In this document: one piece after another, positions 9,374-19,724 of the stretch
Position numbering within the stretch: the first letter of the stretch is position 1
Layout of the letters: the number at the start of each line of letters is the position of its first letter
Origin: Amycolatopsis sp. FBCC-B4732
GTDB taxonomy: Bacteria; Actinomycetota; Actinomycetes; Mycobacteriales; Pseudonocardiaceae
Length of the DNA stretch: 64,000 nt
Assembly: GCF_023008405.1 (NCBI RefSeq)
Contig: NZ_CP095376.1
Coordinates: 1,574,001-1,638,000 of the forward strand
Direction: 5' to 3'
Program-made: the position numbers and the translations under genes
Notes under the pieces: model-generated
Database searches by the model: none
Told to the model about the DNA's origin: nothing
Seen by the model: only the letters and a program-made list of their open reading frames with translations

Positions 9374-10221
9374 GGGGTTTCCTCTCGGGGGAAGTCGGCG
9401 CCGAGGGTGGTCTCGCGCCAGGTGTCGAAAGTGGACTTGAGGGTTTCGAGCCGGGCCGTGGCGATGGTGTAGGCGGCTTCGCCGAGCAGCAGCCGCAGCG
9501 GGGGCTCGGCGGCGCCGGCCGCGGCGATGATCGCTTCCGCCGCGCGGACCGGGTCGCCGGGCTGCCTGCCGTAGGTCGCGGTGGTCGCTTCCCGGCGCGC
9601 TCCGGCCGTTTCGGCGTAGTCGTCGATGCGGATCGCCGACTGCCGCATCGACGGGCCGGACCAGGCGGTGCGGAACGCGGCGGGCTCCACGATGGTCACC
9701 TTGATGCCCAGCGGGGCCACTTCCGCGGCCAGCGACTCCGACAGCCCCTCCACGGCGAACTTCGTCGCGTGGTAGTAGCCGGTGGCGCCGAAAGCGGCGA
9801 GCCCGCCGAGCGACGACACGGTCACGACGTGCCCGCTGCGGCGGGCCCGCATGCCGGGCAGCACCGCGCGGGTGACGTCGGCGAGGCCGAACACGTTGGT
9901 GTCGAACAGCTTCCGGATCTCGGCGTCCTCGCCTTCCTCGACGGCGGCGAGGTAGCCGTAGCCGGCGTTGCCGACCAGGACGTCGATCCGGCCGAAGGTC
10001 GTTTCCGCCTTTTCGACCGCGGCGGTGACCTGAGCGTGGTCGGTGACGTCGAGCGGCAGCGCCAGTGCGCGGTCGCCGTGCGCCTCGACGAGGTCGCGGA
10101 CCCGCGCCGGGTCGCGGGCGGTGACGACGGCCCGCCACCCGCGGTCGAGCACGGCTTCGGCGAGTGCGCGGCCGAGGCCGCTGGAGCAGCCGGTGATGAA
10201 CCAGACAGCGTTTTCGGGCAC
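9370..10221 (-). CDS. Short-chain dehydrogenase/reductase (upstream partner)
   Basis: A 283-residue classical SDR: TGCSSGLG (residues 10-17), NAGYG, Ser in VSSLGG and Tyr/Lys in YYHATKFAVEG. The extended C-terminus (about 240-283) is common in the SDR subgroup annotated as oxidoreductase/retinol-dehydrogenase-like in actinomycetes. It starts with GTG at 10221 and is translationally coupled to the next SDR. The XRE-family regulator gene ends 41 nt upstream on the same strand, so all three could be read from one promoter. Confidence 0.9.
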   Translation of the reverse strand: MPENAVWFITGCSSGLGRALAEAVLDRGWRAVVTARDPARVRDLVEAHGDRALALPLDVTDHAQVTAAVEKAETTFGRIDVLVGNAGYGYLAAVEEGEDAEIRKLFDTNVFGLADVTRAVLPGMRARRSGHVVTVSSLGGLAAFGATGYYHATKFAVEGLSESLAAEVAPLGIKVTIVEPAAFRTAWSGPSMRQSAIRIDDYAETAGARREATTATYGRQPGDPVRAAEAIIAAAGAAEPPLRLLLGEAAYTIATARLETLKSTFDTWRETTLGADFPREETP

Positions 10222-10262
10222 GACGAAGTACTCCGTCCATGGGGGAACAGCGGAAAGGGTTT

Positions 10263-11081
10263 TCAGGAAGCGGCGAGGCTGCCCAGGAGGGCGAGGGCCG
10301 CTTCCGACGGGCTGCCCGGCTCGGCCTGGTAGACGACCAGCTGCTGGCCGGGCGCGCTGTTCACGGTCAGCGCCTCGTAGCTCAGCACGAGCTCACCGAC
10401 GAGCCGGTGGTGGAACCGCTTGGTTTCGTGCGTCTTCTGCCGGATGTCGTGGCGCGCCCACAACCGGCGGAACTCCGCGCTCTTGACCGACAGCTCGCCG
10501 ACCGTCTCGATCAGCCGCGGGTCGTCCGGGTCGATCCCGGCGGCCGCCCGCAGGCCACCGACCGTGTTGACGGCGACGCGCTCCCAGTCCGGGTAGAGCT
10601 CGCGGGCGTCCGGGTCGAGGAACACCAGCCGGACCAGGTCGCCGCTGTGCTCGTGCCCGCCGAACAACGCCTGGCCCAGCGCGTTGTGCGCGAGCACGTC
10701 CAGGCAGCGGCCGAGCACCAGCGCGGGGGTGTCGGGCCAGCCGTCCATCAGGCGCAGCAGGTTCGGGCTGACCTGCTCGCGCCGTGGCCGTCGGCGTCGT
10801 CTCGGGGCCGGGCTCGCCAGCCGGTGCAGGTGGGCGGTGGCGTCCTCGTCCAGCGCGAGCCCGTGCGCGAGCGCGTCGACGACCTGCGCCGACGGGTTCC
10901 GCTCCCGCCCCTGCTCGAGCCGGACGTAGTAGTCGGTGCTGACCCCGGCCAGCACCGCCACCTCCTCGCGGCGCAGCCCGGCGACCCGGCGCGGCCCGCC
11001 CGCGGGCAGGCCGAGGTCCGCCGGGCCCACCTGTTCGCGGCGGGCCCGGAGGAACTCGCCAAGAGCGTTCTCCGCGGCCAT
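10263..11081 (-). CDS. XRE-family helix-turn-helix regulator with MmyB-like ligand domain
   Basis: A 272-residue transcription factor. The N-terminal XRE helix-turn-helix (about 8-75) is recognisable by RREEVAVLAGVSTDYYVRLEQGR. The C-terminal part (about 105-260, with PALVLGRCLDVLAHN and LFLDPDARELYPDW-like spacing) matches the MmyB-type ligand-binding domain of many actinobacterial regulators. TAGCCT lies 6 nt before the ATG (11088-11093 on the coding strand), suggesting a leaderless mRNA. It precedes two SDR genes on the same strand, its most likely targets. Confidence 0.9.
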   Translation of the reverse strand: MAAENALGEFLRARREQVGPADLGLPAGGPRRVAGLRREEVAVLAGVSTDYYVRLEQGRERNPSAQVVDALAHGLALDEDATAHLHRLASPAPRRRRRPRREQVSPNLLRLMDGWPDTPALVLGRCLDVLAHNALGQALFGGHEHSGDLVRLVFLDPDARELYPDWERVAVNTVGGLRAAAGIDPDDPRLIETVGELSVKSAEFRRLWARHDIRQKTHETKRFHHRLVGELVLSYEALTVNSAPGQQLVVYQAEPGSPSEAALALLGSLAAS

Positions 11082-11135
11082 GATCCGAGGCTAACCCGGT
11101 GGCGCCGGACTTGGGTGGCCGCGCCGCACCCACCC

Positions 11136-12698
11136 TCAGGTGAGCCGGATCGGCTCCCCTTCGTGGTCCGGCCGCAGGAGCGTGGCGGTGGCTTCGCGCC
11201 CGTCGACGTCCAGCGTCATCACGGCGTTGCCGAAGTGCGGCCCCGAAACGCAGCGCCAGGTCAGCGGCGCGGGCGGCACGCCGACGCGGCTGGCCAGGCC
11301 TTCGCTCAGCCGCGTCAGGCTCCGCGCCCAGCCCGCGCGGAACAGCCGGTTCATGTACCACGGCACGGTGTTGTGCACCGGCGAGCAGGTGAGCTGGTGC
11401 ACCGGTGCGCCCGGCAGGTCGGCCCGGGCGACGTACGCGTGGTGGACGTCGCCCGACAGGACGTTCACCGAGGCGATGCCCCGGTCCGCCACCCGCCCGA
11501 TGAGCTTGCTCAGCCGGTCGAACGACTCGCGGAACGCCGGCCAGTGCTCCAGGTCGGCGAGCTGGCGGAACCACTCGCTGACCCGGCCGACGAGCCCGGG
11601 CCGGGTGCAGAGCCGCTCGTTGACCGACTGCGCGGCCGACAGCGCGGTCGGCATCAGCCACGGCAGCGACGTGCCGATCAGCAGGTGCTCGAAGTCGCCG
11701 CCGGCCTGCTCCTCGATCCAGCGGAACTCGTCCTCGCCGACCATCGAGCGGGTGCCGCCGGCCAGGATCCGCCCGGCCCGCGAGTCGATGACCAGCAGCC
11801 GGACCGGGCCGAAGTCGCGCCGGTAGGACCACCGGGTGCCCTTGGCGCCGTCGGCCTCGCGGTCGGCGCGGTCGGCGAACTCCCGCAGCAGCCCGGCGTT
11901 GTCCACGCCCGACTTGACCACCTGCTGGTAGACGTCGTCTTCGGCGAGTTCGTCGGGGCCGAGGTTGCCCAGGTGCTGGTACACCCAGTACGAGACCAGC
12001 GCGCCCCGGATCCGCTCCGGCCACCACGACGTCCGGGTCATCTCCTCGCGCCACGCGTGCGACGTGTTCCAGTCGTCGCGCACGTCGTGGTCGTCGAAGA
12101 TCATCGACGTCGGCACGGTCGACATCAGCCAGCGCACCGCCGGATCGCACCACGCCTCGAAGTACAGGTGGCAGTACTCCTCGAAGTCGGCGACCTCGTT
12201 GCCCGGCGGCTCGCTCGTGTCACGCCGCTGCGCGAGCCACTCCTGCGTGGCGTCGGTGGTCTCGTCGGCGTAGACCTGATCACCCAGCAGGAGCAGCGAT
12301 TCCGGCCATTCGGCCTCGTCGAGCGCGGCCATCCGGTGGGCGTACGCGGCGAGCGCGTCCGGGCCGAGCGCGTCCTGCTCCCGCGGTTTGCGGCAGGACC
12401 CGAACACCAGGCGGAACCGGGGGTCGCCGGGGGCCAGCGTCCGGATCCGGCTCGGTGGCAGGGTGCTTTCCGGTTCGGGCCAGGCGAGTTCGCCGTCGAG
12501 CCGCACTTCGTACGGCGTGCTGCGCCCCGGCTCGAGCCCGGTCAGCACGACGAGGGCGTAGTGGTGCCCGGCGACCTCGAAGGTCCGGGCGGCCGCCTCG
12601 GCGACGCGGACTTCGCACGGGCCGTCCGTCTCCACCCAGATCGTCGCCGAGTCGGCGTTCACGTGCCGCAGCAGCGGTCCCAGGAGCAGCTCGGTCAT
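11136..12698 (-). CDS. Alkaline phosphatase D-like metallophosphatase
   Basis: A 520-residue PhoD-superfamily protein. An N-terminal fibronectin-like strand region (about 1-90) precedes the metallophosphatase core with FGSCRKP, LLLGDQVYAD, DDHDVRDDWN and LSGDVHHAY, the metal-binding blocks of PhoD-like enzymes. No Tat or Sec signal peptide is visible, so unlike classical secreted PhoD this member appears cytoplasmic. The ATG at 12698 follows GAGGA. A weak hairpin with TGGGTG/CACCCA arms lies near 11114-11134, just downstream of the stop. The true substrate (phosphodiester or other) is not determined by sequence. Confidence 0.88.
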   Translation of the reverse strand: MTELLLGPLLRHVNADSATIWVETDGPCEVRVAEAAARTFEVAGHHYALVVLTGLEPGRSTPYEVRLDGELAWPEPESTLPPSRIRTLAPGDPRFRLVFGSCRKPREQDALGPDALAAYAHRMAALDEAEWPESLLLLGDQVYADETTDATQEWLAQRRDTSEPPGNEVADFEEYCHLYFEAWCDPAVRWLMSTVPTSMIFDDHDVRDDWNTSHAWREEMTRTSWWPERIRGALVSYWVYQHLGNLGPDELAEDDVYQQVVKSGVDNAGLLREFADRADREADGAKGTRWSYRRDFGPVRLLVIDSRAGRILAGGTRSMVGEDEFRWIEEQAGGDFEHLLIGTSLPWLMPTALSAAQSVNERLCTRPGLVGRVSEWFRQLADLEHWPAFRESFDRLSKLIGRVADRGIASVNVLSGDVHHAYVARADLPGAPVHQLTCSPVHNTVPWYMNRLFRAGWARSLTRLSEGLASRVGVPPAPLTWRCVSGPHFGNAVMTLDVDGREATATLLRPDHEGEPIRLT

Positions 12699-12734
12699 GC
12701 CCGGAATCCTCGCAGCAGTCCGGCCCGGCGGCAG

Positions 12735-12763
12735 TTCGAAAGGTCGCGAAACATCCCGATAAT
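12735..12763 (+). promoter_or_regulatory. Candidate promoter of the esterase-xylanase gene
   Basis: TTCGAA (12735-12740) and GATAAT (12758-12763) are separated by 17 bp, matching housekeeping -35/-10 geometry, about 70 bp before the GTG at 12836. CGAAA occurs twice in the spacer region and could belong to a carbohydrate-responsive operator, but no known box is matched well. Confidence 0.35.
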
Positions 12764-12769
12764 CGTTGA

Positions 12770-15064
<2,295 letters not shown>

Positions 15065-15071
15065 CGAGTCG

Positions 15072-15566
15072 TCAAAAGAGCCGGCCGACCTCCGCCGCGG
15101 GCGGTTCCTCCAGGCTGAGGAGGAACCGCTTGCGGGTGAGGCCGCCGGCGTACCCGGTCAGGCCGCCGCTGGTGCCGACCACGCGGTGGCAGGGCACGAC
15201 GACGCTGATCGGGTTCCAGCCGTTGGCGTTCCCGACCGCCTGCGCGGCGCCGGGGTCGCCCAGCTCGGCGGCCAGCTGCCCGTACGTGCGGGTCTCGCCG
15301 TACGGGATCTTGGTGAGCAGGGCCCAGACCTGCTTTTCGAACGCGGAGCCGCGCGGCGCGAGTTCGAGGTCGAACTCGCGCCGCGTGCCCGCGAAGTACT
15401 CGCCGAGCTGCCGCTTCGCCGCCTCGAAGCCGTCGTCGTCGCGGGGGCCGAGGTCGGTGAGGCGGGGCGTGCGCAGGTGGCCGTCGAAGTACAGGCCGAT
15501 CAGCGCCTCGCCGTCGCCGACGAGGGTCAGCGGCCCGATCGGGGACGCGATGACGGCGTGCTTCAT
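15072..15566 (-). CDS. ogt: Methylated-DNA--protein-cysteine S-methyltransferase
   Basis: A 164-residue suicide DNA-repair protein that transfers alkyl groups from O6-alkylguanine to its own cysteine. The active-site motif PCHRVVG is complete, preceded by NANGWNPISVVV and followed by the binding-wing residues GGLTGYAGGL. The N-terminal ribonuclease-like domain (about 1-75) is the minimal type without an Ada regulatory domain. The stop lies 7 nt from the convergent xylanase gene. No SOS or Ada box is seen at its start. Confidence 0.95.
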   Translation of the reverse strand: MKHAVIASPIGPLTLVGDGEALIGLYFDGHLRTPRLTDLGPRDDDGFEAAKRQLGEYFAGTRREFDLELAPRGSAFEKQVWALLTKIPYGETRTYGQLAAELGDPGAAQAVGNANGWNPISVVVPCHRVVGTSGGLTGYAGGLTRKRFLLSLEEPPAAEVGRLF

Positions 15567-15583
15567 GGCGCTCAGCGTACGGG

Positions 15584-16480
15584 TCAGCCCTGGCTGGTCT
15601 TGACCGAGAGCGAGTCGACGCTCATCTCGGCGCCGGGCGTGATGTCGGCGGACGGGCTCGTGCAGCCGCACACCTTGTTCGGGTACGAGCCGCCGATGGC
15701 GACGTCGAAGATGACGAAGAACCCGTGGTCGACGGCGGCCTTCCAGGTGCCGGCGGAGACCTGGTTCTGCTTCACCGCGAACGTCTGGGTGCCGTCGAGG
15801 GAGAAGCGCAGCTCTTCGGCGCCGGCGTTGCGACGGTCGACGACGACGGAGTAGGTGTGGTAGCCGTCCTGGCAGCCGGCGCACTCCTGGAGGTCGCTGG
15901 TGATGCCGTCCGGGTCGTGGCACTCGCCCTGCCACTGTCCACAGTGGAACGTCGTGGAGTGCTTGCTGAGCGCGTTGACGTCTTCCATGATGTCGAGCTC
16001 GCCGATGCTCGGCCAGTTCGTCGCGCCGACCGGGCGGGCGTCCGCGCCCATCGCCCAGAACGCCGGCCAGTAGCCGAGGCCGCTGGCGGGGGACGGCTGC
16101 TTGAGCGTCGCGCTGATCTCCAGCTGGCCGCCTTCGGGGGCGGCGAAGTCGGTGCGCTGGGTCTCGATGCGGCCGGAGGTCCAGTTGCCGGCGGCGTCGC
16201 GCAGCGGCTTGATCGCCAGGTGACCCTGGCCGTCGTGGTAGACGTTGGCGGTCGAGTCCGTCGCGGTCTCGAGTTCGCCGGTACCCCAGTTCGCCGCGCC
16301 GCCGGGGTAGCCGGTTCCCTTGTCGTAGAGCCAGTCCTGGGTGTTCAGGCCGGTGCCCGAGGCGCCGTCGAAGTCGTCCTGGAAGACGGTGGTCCAGGTT
16401 TCCGCGGCGTGCGCCGGAGCGGCCGCGGCGAGGAATGACAACGTTGCCAGCACGGCGGCCAGCCGGGTGGGGGTGCGCAT
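15584..16480 (-). CDS. Secreted GH16 family glycoside hydrolase (beta-glucanase type)
   Basis: A 298-residue secreted endoglucanase-like enzyme. A Sec signal peptide (about 1-26, ending AHAAE) precedes a single GH16 domain. The catalytic signature is GELDIMEDV, matching E-[IL]-D-I-x-E with the first Glu as nucleophile and the last as acid/base. YWPAFWAMG and substrate-cleft tryptophans are present. No carbohydrate-binding module follows. The ATG at 16480 follows GGAAGCGAG; longer in-frame extensions are rejected because they would bury the signal peptide. The GH16 family covers 1,3(4)-, 1,3-beta-glucans and others; a beta-1,3-glucanase role is favoured because GH64 is divergent from it. Confidence 0.92.
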   Translation of the reverse strand: MRTPTRLAAVLATLSFLAAAAPAHAAETWTTVFQDDFDGASGTGLNTQDWLYDKGTGYPGGAANWGTGELETATDSTANVYHDGQGHLAIKPLRDAAGNWTSGRIETQRTDFAAPEGGQLEISATLKQPSPASGLGYWPAFWAMGADARPVGATNWPSIGELDIMEDVNALSKHSTTFHCGQWQGECHDPDGITSDLQECAGCQDGYHTYSVVVDRRNAGAEELRFSLDGTQTFAVKQNQVSAGTWKAAVDHGFFVIFDVAIGGSYPNKVCGCTSPSADITPGAEMSVDSLSVKTSQG

Positions 16481-16668
16481 GGGGGTCTCGCTTCCTGAGG
16501 GGAACGGGCCGTCCACGACCTGCGAGGCCGTCCACTGTCGCCGCCGGTCCGCGCCCGCGTCAAGGGATGTGCCCGGAAGTACCCGGCACCCGAGACCCGG
16601 GGGCACACCGGTGGGCGTCGCGTTTGGAATTCGCGGCGGCCGGGCACCGCGCGGGCCGGGTGAGACGG

Positions 16669-16679
16669 TGGTCTGGACC
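16669..16679. promoter_or_regulatory. DasR-like (dre) site between the two glucanase genes
   Basis: TGGTCTGGACC matches the core of the Streptomyces DasR element (consensus ACTGGTCTAGACCACT) at all but one position. It lies in the 324-bp divergent intergenic region, 125 bp before the GH64 start and 189 bp before the GH16 start. In Streptomyces such boxes tie chitin and polysaccharide genes to N-acetylglucosamine. The rest of the region (16481-16804) contains an AT-richer patch at about 16705-16745 suited to promoters and no ORF worth calling. Confidence 0.4.
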
Positions 16680-16804
16680 TTCTTTCGAAGGGTTGCCAGG
16701 TAACGAAACCGGAGTCATAGTTTGTTTACGTCCACAACGAATCCTGCGAACCGCCCTCGGTAGTCCTTTATGGACTCCGCCGTTTCCTCAACGTGGAGGA
16801 CGCC

Positions 16805-17977
16805 ATGATTTCCCGGCGCTCGTTCCTCAGCCTTTCGGCGGCGACGCTCGCCACGGCCACGGTGCTGCCCCTCGCGCGGCCGGCCTACGCCGCGACACCG
16901 GACACGTTCGGCCTGAAGCTCGTCAACAACTCCGGCTCGGGCACCGTGTACGCCTACGTCACGGGCACGACCCCGGACGGCAAGCTGGTGCTGCTGCGCG
17001 CCGACGGTACGCCGTACTACCCGGCGTCGCCAGGCGCGCCGACCACCCCGCTGCCGGAAGACTGCGCGATCCCGATCGGCTCGGGCGCGCAGGTATCGGT
17101 GCCCAAGATGGGTGGCGCGCGCATCTACGTCGTCACGGACGCGAAGCTGGACTTCTTCCTCGACCCGGGCCCGAACCTGGTCCACCCGAGCTTCCTCAAC
17201 TCCGGGGATGCGAACTACGGCAAGAACTGGTCGTTCAGCGAGTTCACGTTCAACGACACGCAGCTGTTCGCCAACATCAGCTACGTCGACTTCGTGGGCA
17301 TCCCGATGGGACTGTCCCTGACGACGGCGGGTTCCGGGACCTCGACGGTCCAGGGTCTGCCGGCAGGCGCGGTGGACCAGATCGCCTCGTCCCTGACGGC
17401 GCTGGGCGGCGAGTGGCCGAACCTGGTCCAGACCGGCGGCGGCGCCAACCTGCGCGTGCTGTCCCCGCACCACCACGCGTCCCAGTTCGGTGGCTACCTC
17501 GACGGTTACATCGACCAGGTGTGGGCGAAGTACGAGGGCACGGACCTGGTCGTCGACTCGCAGAACCCGGGCATCGGCAAGTTCACCGGCCGCGTCTCAG
17601 GTGGCCGGCTGGTCTTCGGTGCGGAATCCTTCGCGAAGCCGGCGACGGCGGACGTGTGGAGCTGCGACAGCGGCCCGTTCGCACTGGCCGCGGACGCGAG
17701 CGACGCGCGCAAGGCCATCGTCCCCCGCCTGGCGGCGGCCCTGAACCGCACGACGTTGCTCGACAACCCGAACCAGCCGACCGACGAGGACCCGGCACGC
17801 TTCTACGCAGGGGAGACGACCAACCACTACGCGCGCATCGTCCACTCGAAACTCCCGGACAACCGGGGTTACGCGTTCCCCTACGACGACGTGAGCCCCG
17901 GCCCGGACTTCAGCGGCGCGGTCTTCGCGGGCGACCCGGACGTGCTCACGGTCACAGTCGGTGCCACGCACGGCTGA
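16805..17977 (+). CDS. Tat-exported GH64 beta-1,3-glucanase
   Basis: A 390-residue secreted enzyme of the laminaripentaose-producing beta-1,3-glucanase family. The N-terminus MISRRSFLSLSAATLA carries a twin-arginine motif, so it is probably exported folded. The mature part from about residue 33 (TPDTFGLKLVNNSGS) has the thaumatin-like start typical of GH64 and continues to a complete C-terminus. The ATG at 16805 is chosen over a GTG at 16793 because GGAGG at 16795-16799 is correctly spaced for it. No CBM is attached. With the GH16 enzyme it would attack fungal or callose-type beta-1,3-glucan outside the cell. Confidence 0.92.
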   Translation: MISRRSFLSLSAATLATATVLPLARPAYAATPDTFGLKLVNNSGSGTVYAYVTGTTPDGKLVLLRADGTPYYPASPGAPTTPLPEDCAIPIGSGAQVSVPKMGGARIYVVTDAKLDFFLDPGPNLVHPSFLNSGDANYGKNWSFSEFTFNDTQLFANISYVDFVGIPMGLSLTTAGSGTSTVQGLPAGAVDQIASSLTALGGEWPNLVQTGGGANLRVLSPHHHASQFGGYLDGYIDQVWAKYEGTDLVVDSQNPGIGKFTGRVSGGRLVFGAESFAKPATADVWSCDSGPFALAADASDARKAIVPRLAAALNRTTLLDNPNQPTDEDPARFYAGETTNHYARIVHSKLPDNRGYAFPYDDVSPGPDFSGAVFAGDPDVLTVTVGATHG

Positions 17978-18019
17978 GGCAGTGCGAAAACTGTCGGTGG
18001 TGGCGGCTAGCCTCACTGC

Positions 18020-18232
18020 ATGAACACGGACGACGCGACGGTCCCGGCGCACCAGCTGACCAAGGGCCAGTGGTTCTGGCACGAGCCGGCGCCGGGGCTG
18101 CCCGCGTGGCAACTGCAGGTGACCTCGGCGGAGCTGGTGGAGGATTCCGTCGAGATCTTCACGACGGACGAAGAGCGCGAACTGGTGCTGTACCCGATGA
18201 ACCGCCTGGTCCGCCTCGCCAGCGCGGCTTGA
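18020..18232 (+). CDS. Small conserved hypothetical protein
   Basis: A 70-residue acidic soluble protein with paired tryptophans near the start (QWFWHEP and AWQLQV) and a strand-rich end (DEERELVLYPM). No named domain is recognised. TAGCCT at 18008-18013 lies 6 nt before the ATG, so translation is probably leaderless; there is no Shine-Dalgarno sequence. The codon pattern is strongly actinobacterial and the protein looks like a real small gene. Confidence 0.7.
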   Translation: MNTDDATVPAHQLTKGQWFWHEPAPGLPAWQLQVTSAELVEDSVEIFTTDEERELVLYPMNRLVRLASAA

Positions 18233-18958
18233 GGGGAGACCGTTCGGGGGCTTGGGGGGAGTGAGTCGAGGTCGAGCTGCGGGGACGCGGGGTCATCGCG
18301 CTGAGCGGCGGCCGTCGGTGGGGGCTTCACGTTGAGCAGCGGCTGTCGGTAGGGGTCTTCGTGTTGGGCGGCGGCCGCTGGGGTTTGCGCTGAGCCGCGG
18401 TGGCGCCCGGCGTAGGTGCTGAGCCGCCGACCTGCCCGGCGTTGGCGGTGGGTGGTACCGGAGCTTTGAGGGCTTGGCTGCTCGGCTGGCGTGCGCCGCC
18501 GACCGCGAAGACACCGGTGATGGCCGCCCTGTTGCGTGCAATTCCGCCCGTAGTCGGGCGTGCGCTGCGGACCGTGGTGGCGCCGGTTTTGGCTGATTTT
18601 CGCCGCGCCGGCCGCTGTACCGTGATACTTCAGTCGGTCGTGCGCGGGGCCGGCTGCCGCTTTGCGGCCGACGCTCGGCCTGCGGTGTCCGGTCGTCTCG
18701 AGCGTACGGTGCTTCGGAGTCCACTTTGCGCAGTCCGCCATCGCCGGGCGTGCGCTCCTGGCCGCGATCGCGGCGGTAATGTCCGCCCCTCCTGCGTGCA
18801 AATCCGCCCGTAGTCGGGCGTGCGCTGCGGACCGTGGTCGCCGGTTATGGCCGTCCCTGCTGCGTGCAATCCCTCCGTGGCCGGGCACAAGCTCGCCGGC
18901 CCGCTTCGGTGCCTGGTCCTTCTCACCTTGGCGAGCCGGCGATGAGCTCTCGGCTTGC
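18233..18958. repeat. Gene-free stretch with degenerate repeats of about 70 bp
   Basis: No convincing gene is present. A 45-bp block at 18534-18578 (starting gcgtgcaattccgcccgtag) recurs at 18794-18838 with one mismatch. Looser copies start near 18729 and 18863, so units fall at about 66-70 bp spacing between 18720 and 18930. A second, shorter motif (gcggc[ct]gtcggt) is repeated around 18305-18345. All long ORFs here run over the repeats with unusual residue content and are judged spurious. Confidence 0.6.
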
Positions 18959-19480
18959 TCAGCTTCCGCTTGCGTCGCGCAGCGAAGCCGGGCGCCAGGT
19001 CATCCGGATCGTTGTTCCGGTGTCGCCCGTTTCGATTTCCGACTGGTCCGTCACCTTGTCGATCAGCACCAGGCCGCGGCCGCCCGAAGTGCGGAGGCCT
19101 GCTGTGCGGGGGCGGGTTGCCGGGATTCCGCAGCCTGTGTCGGTGACCGTCACCGTCACCGTGTCGCCGGTGTGGGTGGCTTGGAGGCGGGCCCAGCCGT
19201 GGCCGCTCGGGTAGGCGTGGGCCGCGACGTTCGCCAGCGCTTCGTACGTGGCCAGCGTGATGTCGTGCGTGCTCTCCGCGTCGAGCGGCAGTTCGCCCAG
19301 CCAGCGGGTCAGCTTGCGGCGCAGGTCGGCCACCTCGTTCGGCAGGGCCGGCGCCAGTTCTTCGAAGGTCGAGACGACCACGGCATCAGCCTTCCTGCGC
19401 TGCGGGGCCGTGGTCCCGGTTTGGTCGGCGTCGGTGCTCTCGCCCGTATCGACGCCGGCTTCCGAGGTATGTCGATACAC
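18959..19480 (-). CDS. RsbW-like ATP-binding protein (anti-sigma factor kinase type)
   Basis: A 173-residue HATPase_c protein related to the one at 2835-3257. About 35 residues of low-complexity N-terminus precede the ATPase core: N-box LATYEALANVAAHAY, G1 TDTGCGIP, G2 GGRGLVLIDKVTD. The GTG at 19480 has GGGAGCGG upstream. No STAS or phosphatase gene is adjacent; the neighbour is the divergent rho paralogue. It may inhibit a sigma factor encoded elsewhere. Confidence 0.88.
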   Translation of the reverse strand: MYRHTSEAGVDTGESTDADQTGTTAPQRRKADAVVVSTFEELAPALPNEVADLRRKLTRWLGELPLDAESTHDITLATYEALANVAAHAYPSGHGWARLQATHTGDTVTVTVTDTGCGIPATRPRTAGLRTSGGRGLVLIDKVTDQSEIETGDTGTTIRMTWRPASLRDASGS

Positions 19481-19562
19481 GATCCGCTCCCATCGTCAGC
19501 CGCTTTTCCCCGTTTCGGCGGGCTTCTCCTGTGAGCTACCCATCGCGACGGGGTCTTACCCG

Positions 19563-19724
19563 TTGTGCTTTGTGAAATGTCTCGCTACAGTGGAAGTGCT
19601 CCTCGCGGATGTAGGCCCCTAGGCCGCCCGGAGGAAGCTCCCGGATCCAGGCCGCTCGGCCTCTTTCCTCATTCCCGGTCGGCGCCGTTCTGCGCCCCGA
19701 CCGACACCTCATCAGGAGACACCC
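19563..19724 (+). promoter_or_regulatory. Promoter and hairpin-containing leader of the short rho gene
   Basis: TTGTGC (19563-19568) and TACAGT (19586-19591) are 17 bp apart, a good housekeeping promoter. Transcription from about 19598 gives a leader of some 125 nt with a hairpin at 19631-19670: GAGGAA pairs with TTCCTC, enclosing AGGCCG-CT-CGGCCT. The rho start has AGGAGACACCC just upstream. Rho genes are often autoregulated in their leader; this structure could serve that purpose, which is inference. Confidence 0.5.

Noticed and set aside
18400..18813. 137-residue ORF in the repeat region
   Set aside because: It runs through the degenerate repeats, has no family-like pattern and no good ribosome site.
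18534..18930. CRISPR array
   Set aside because: Repeats are degenerate with no uniform unique spacers, and no cas gene is present.
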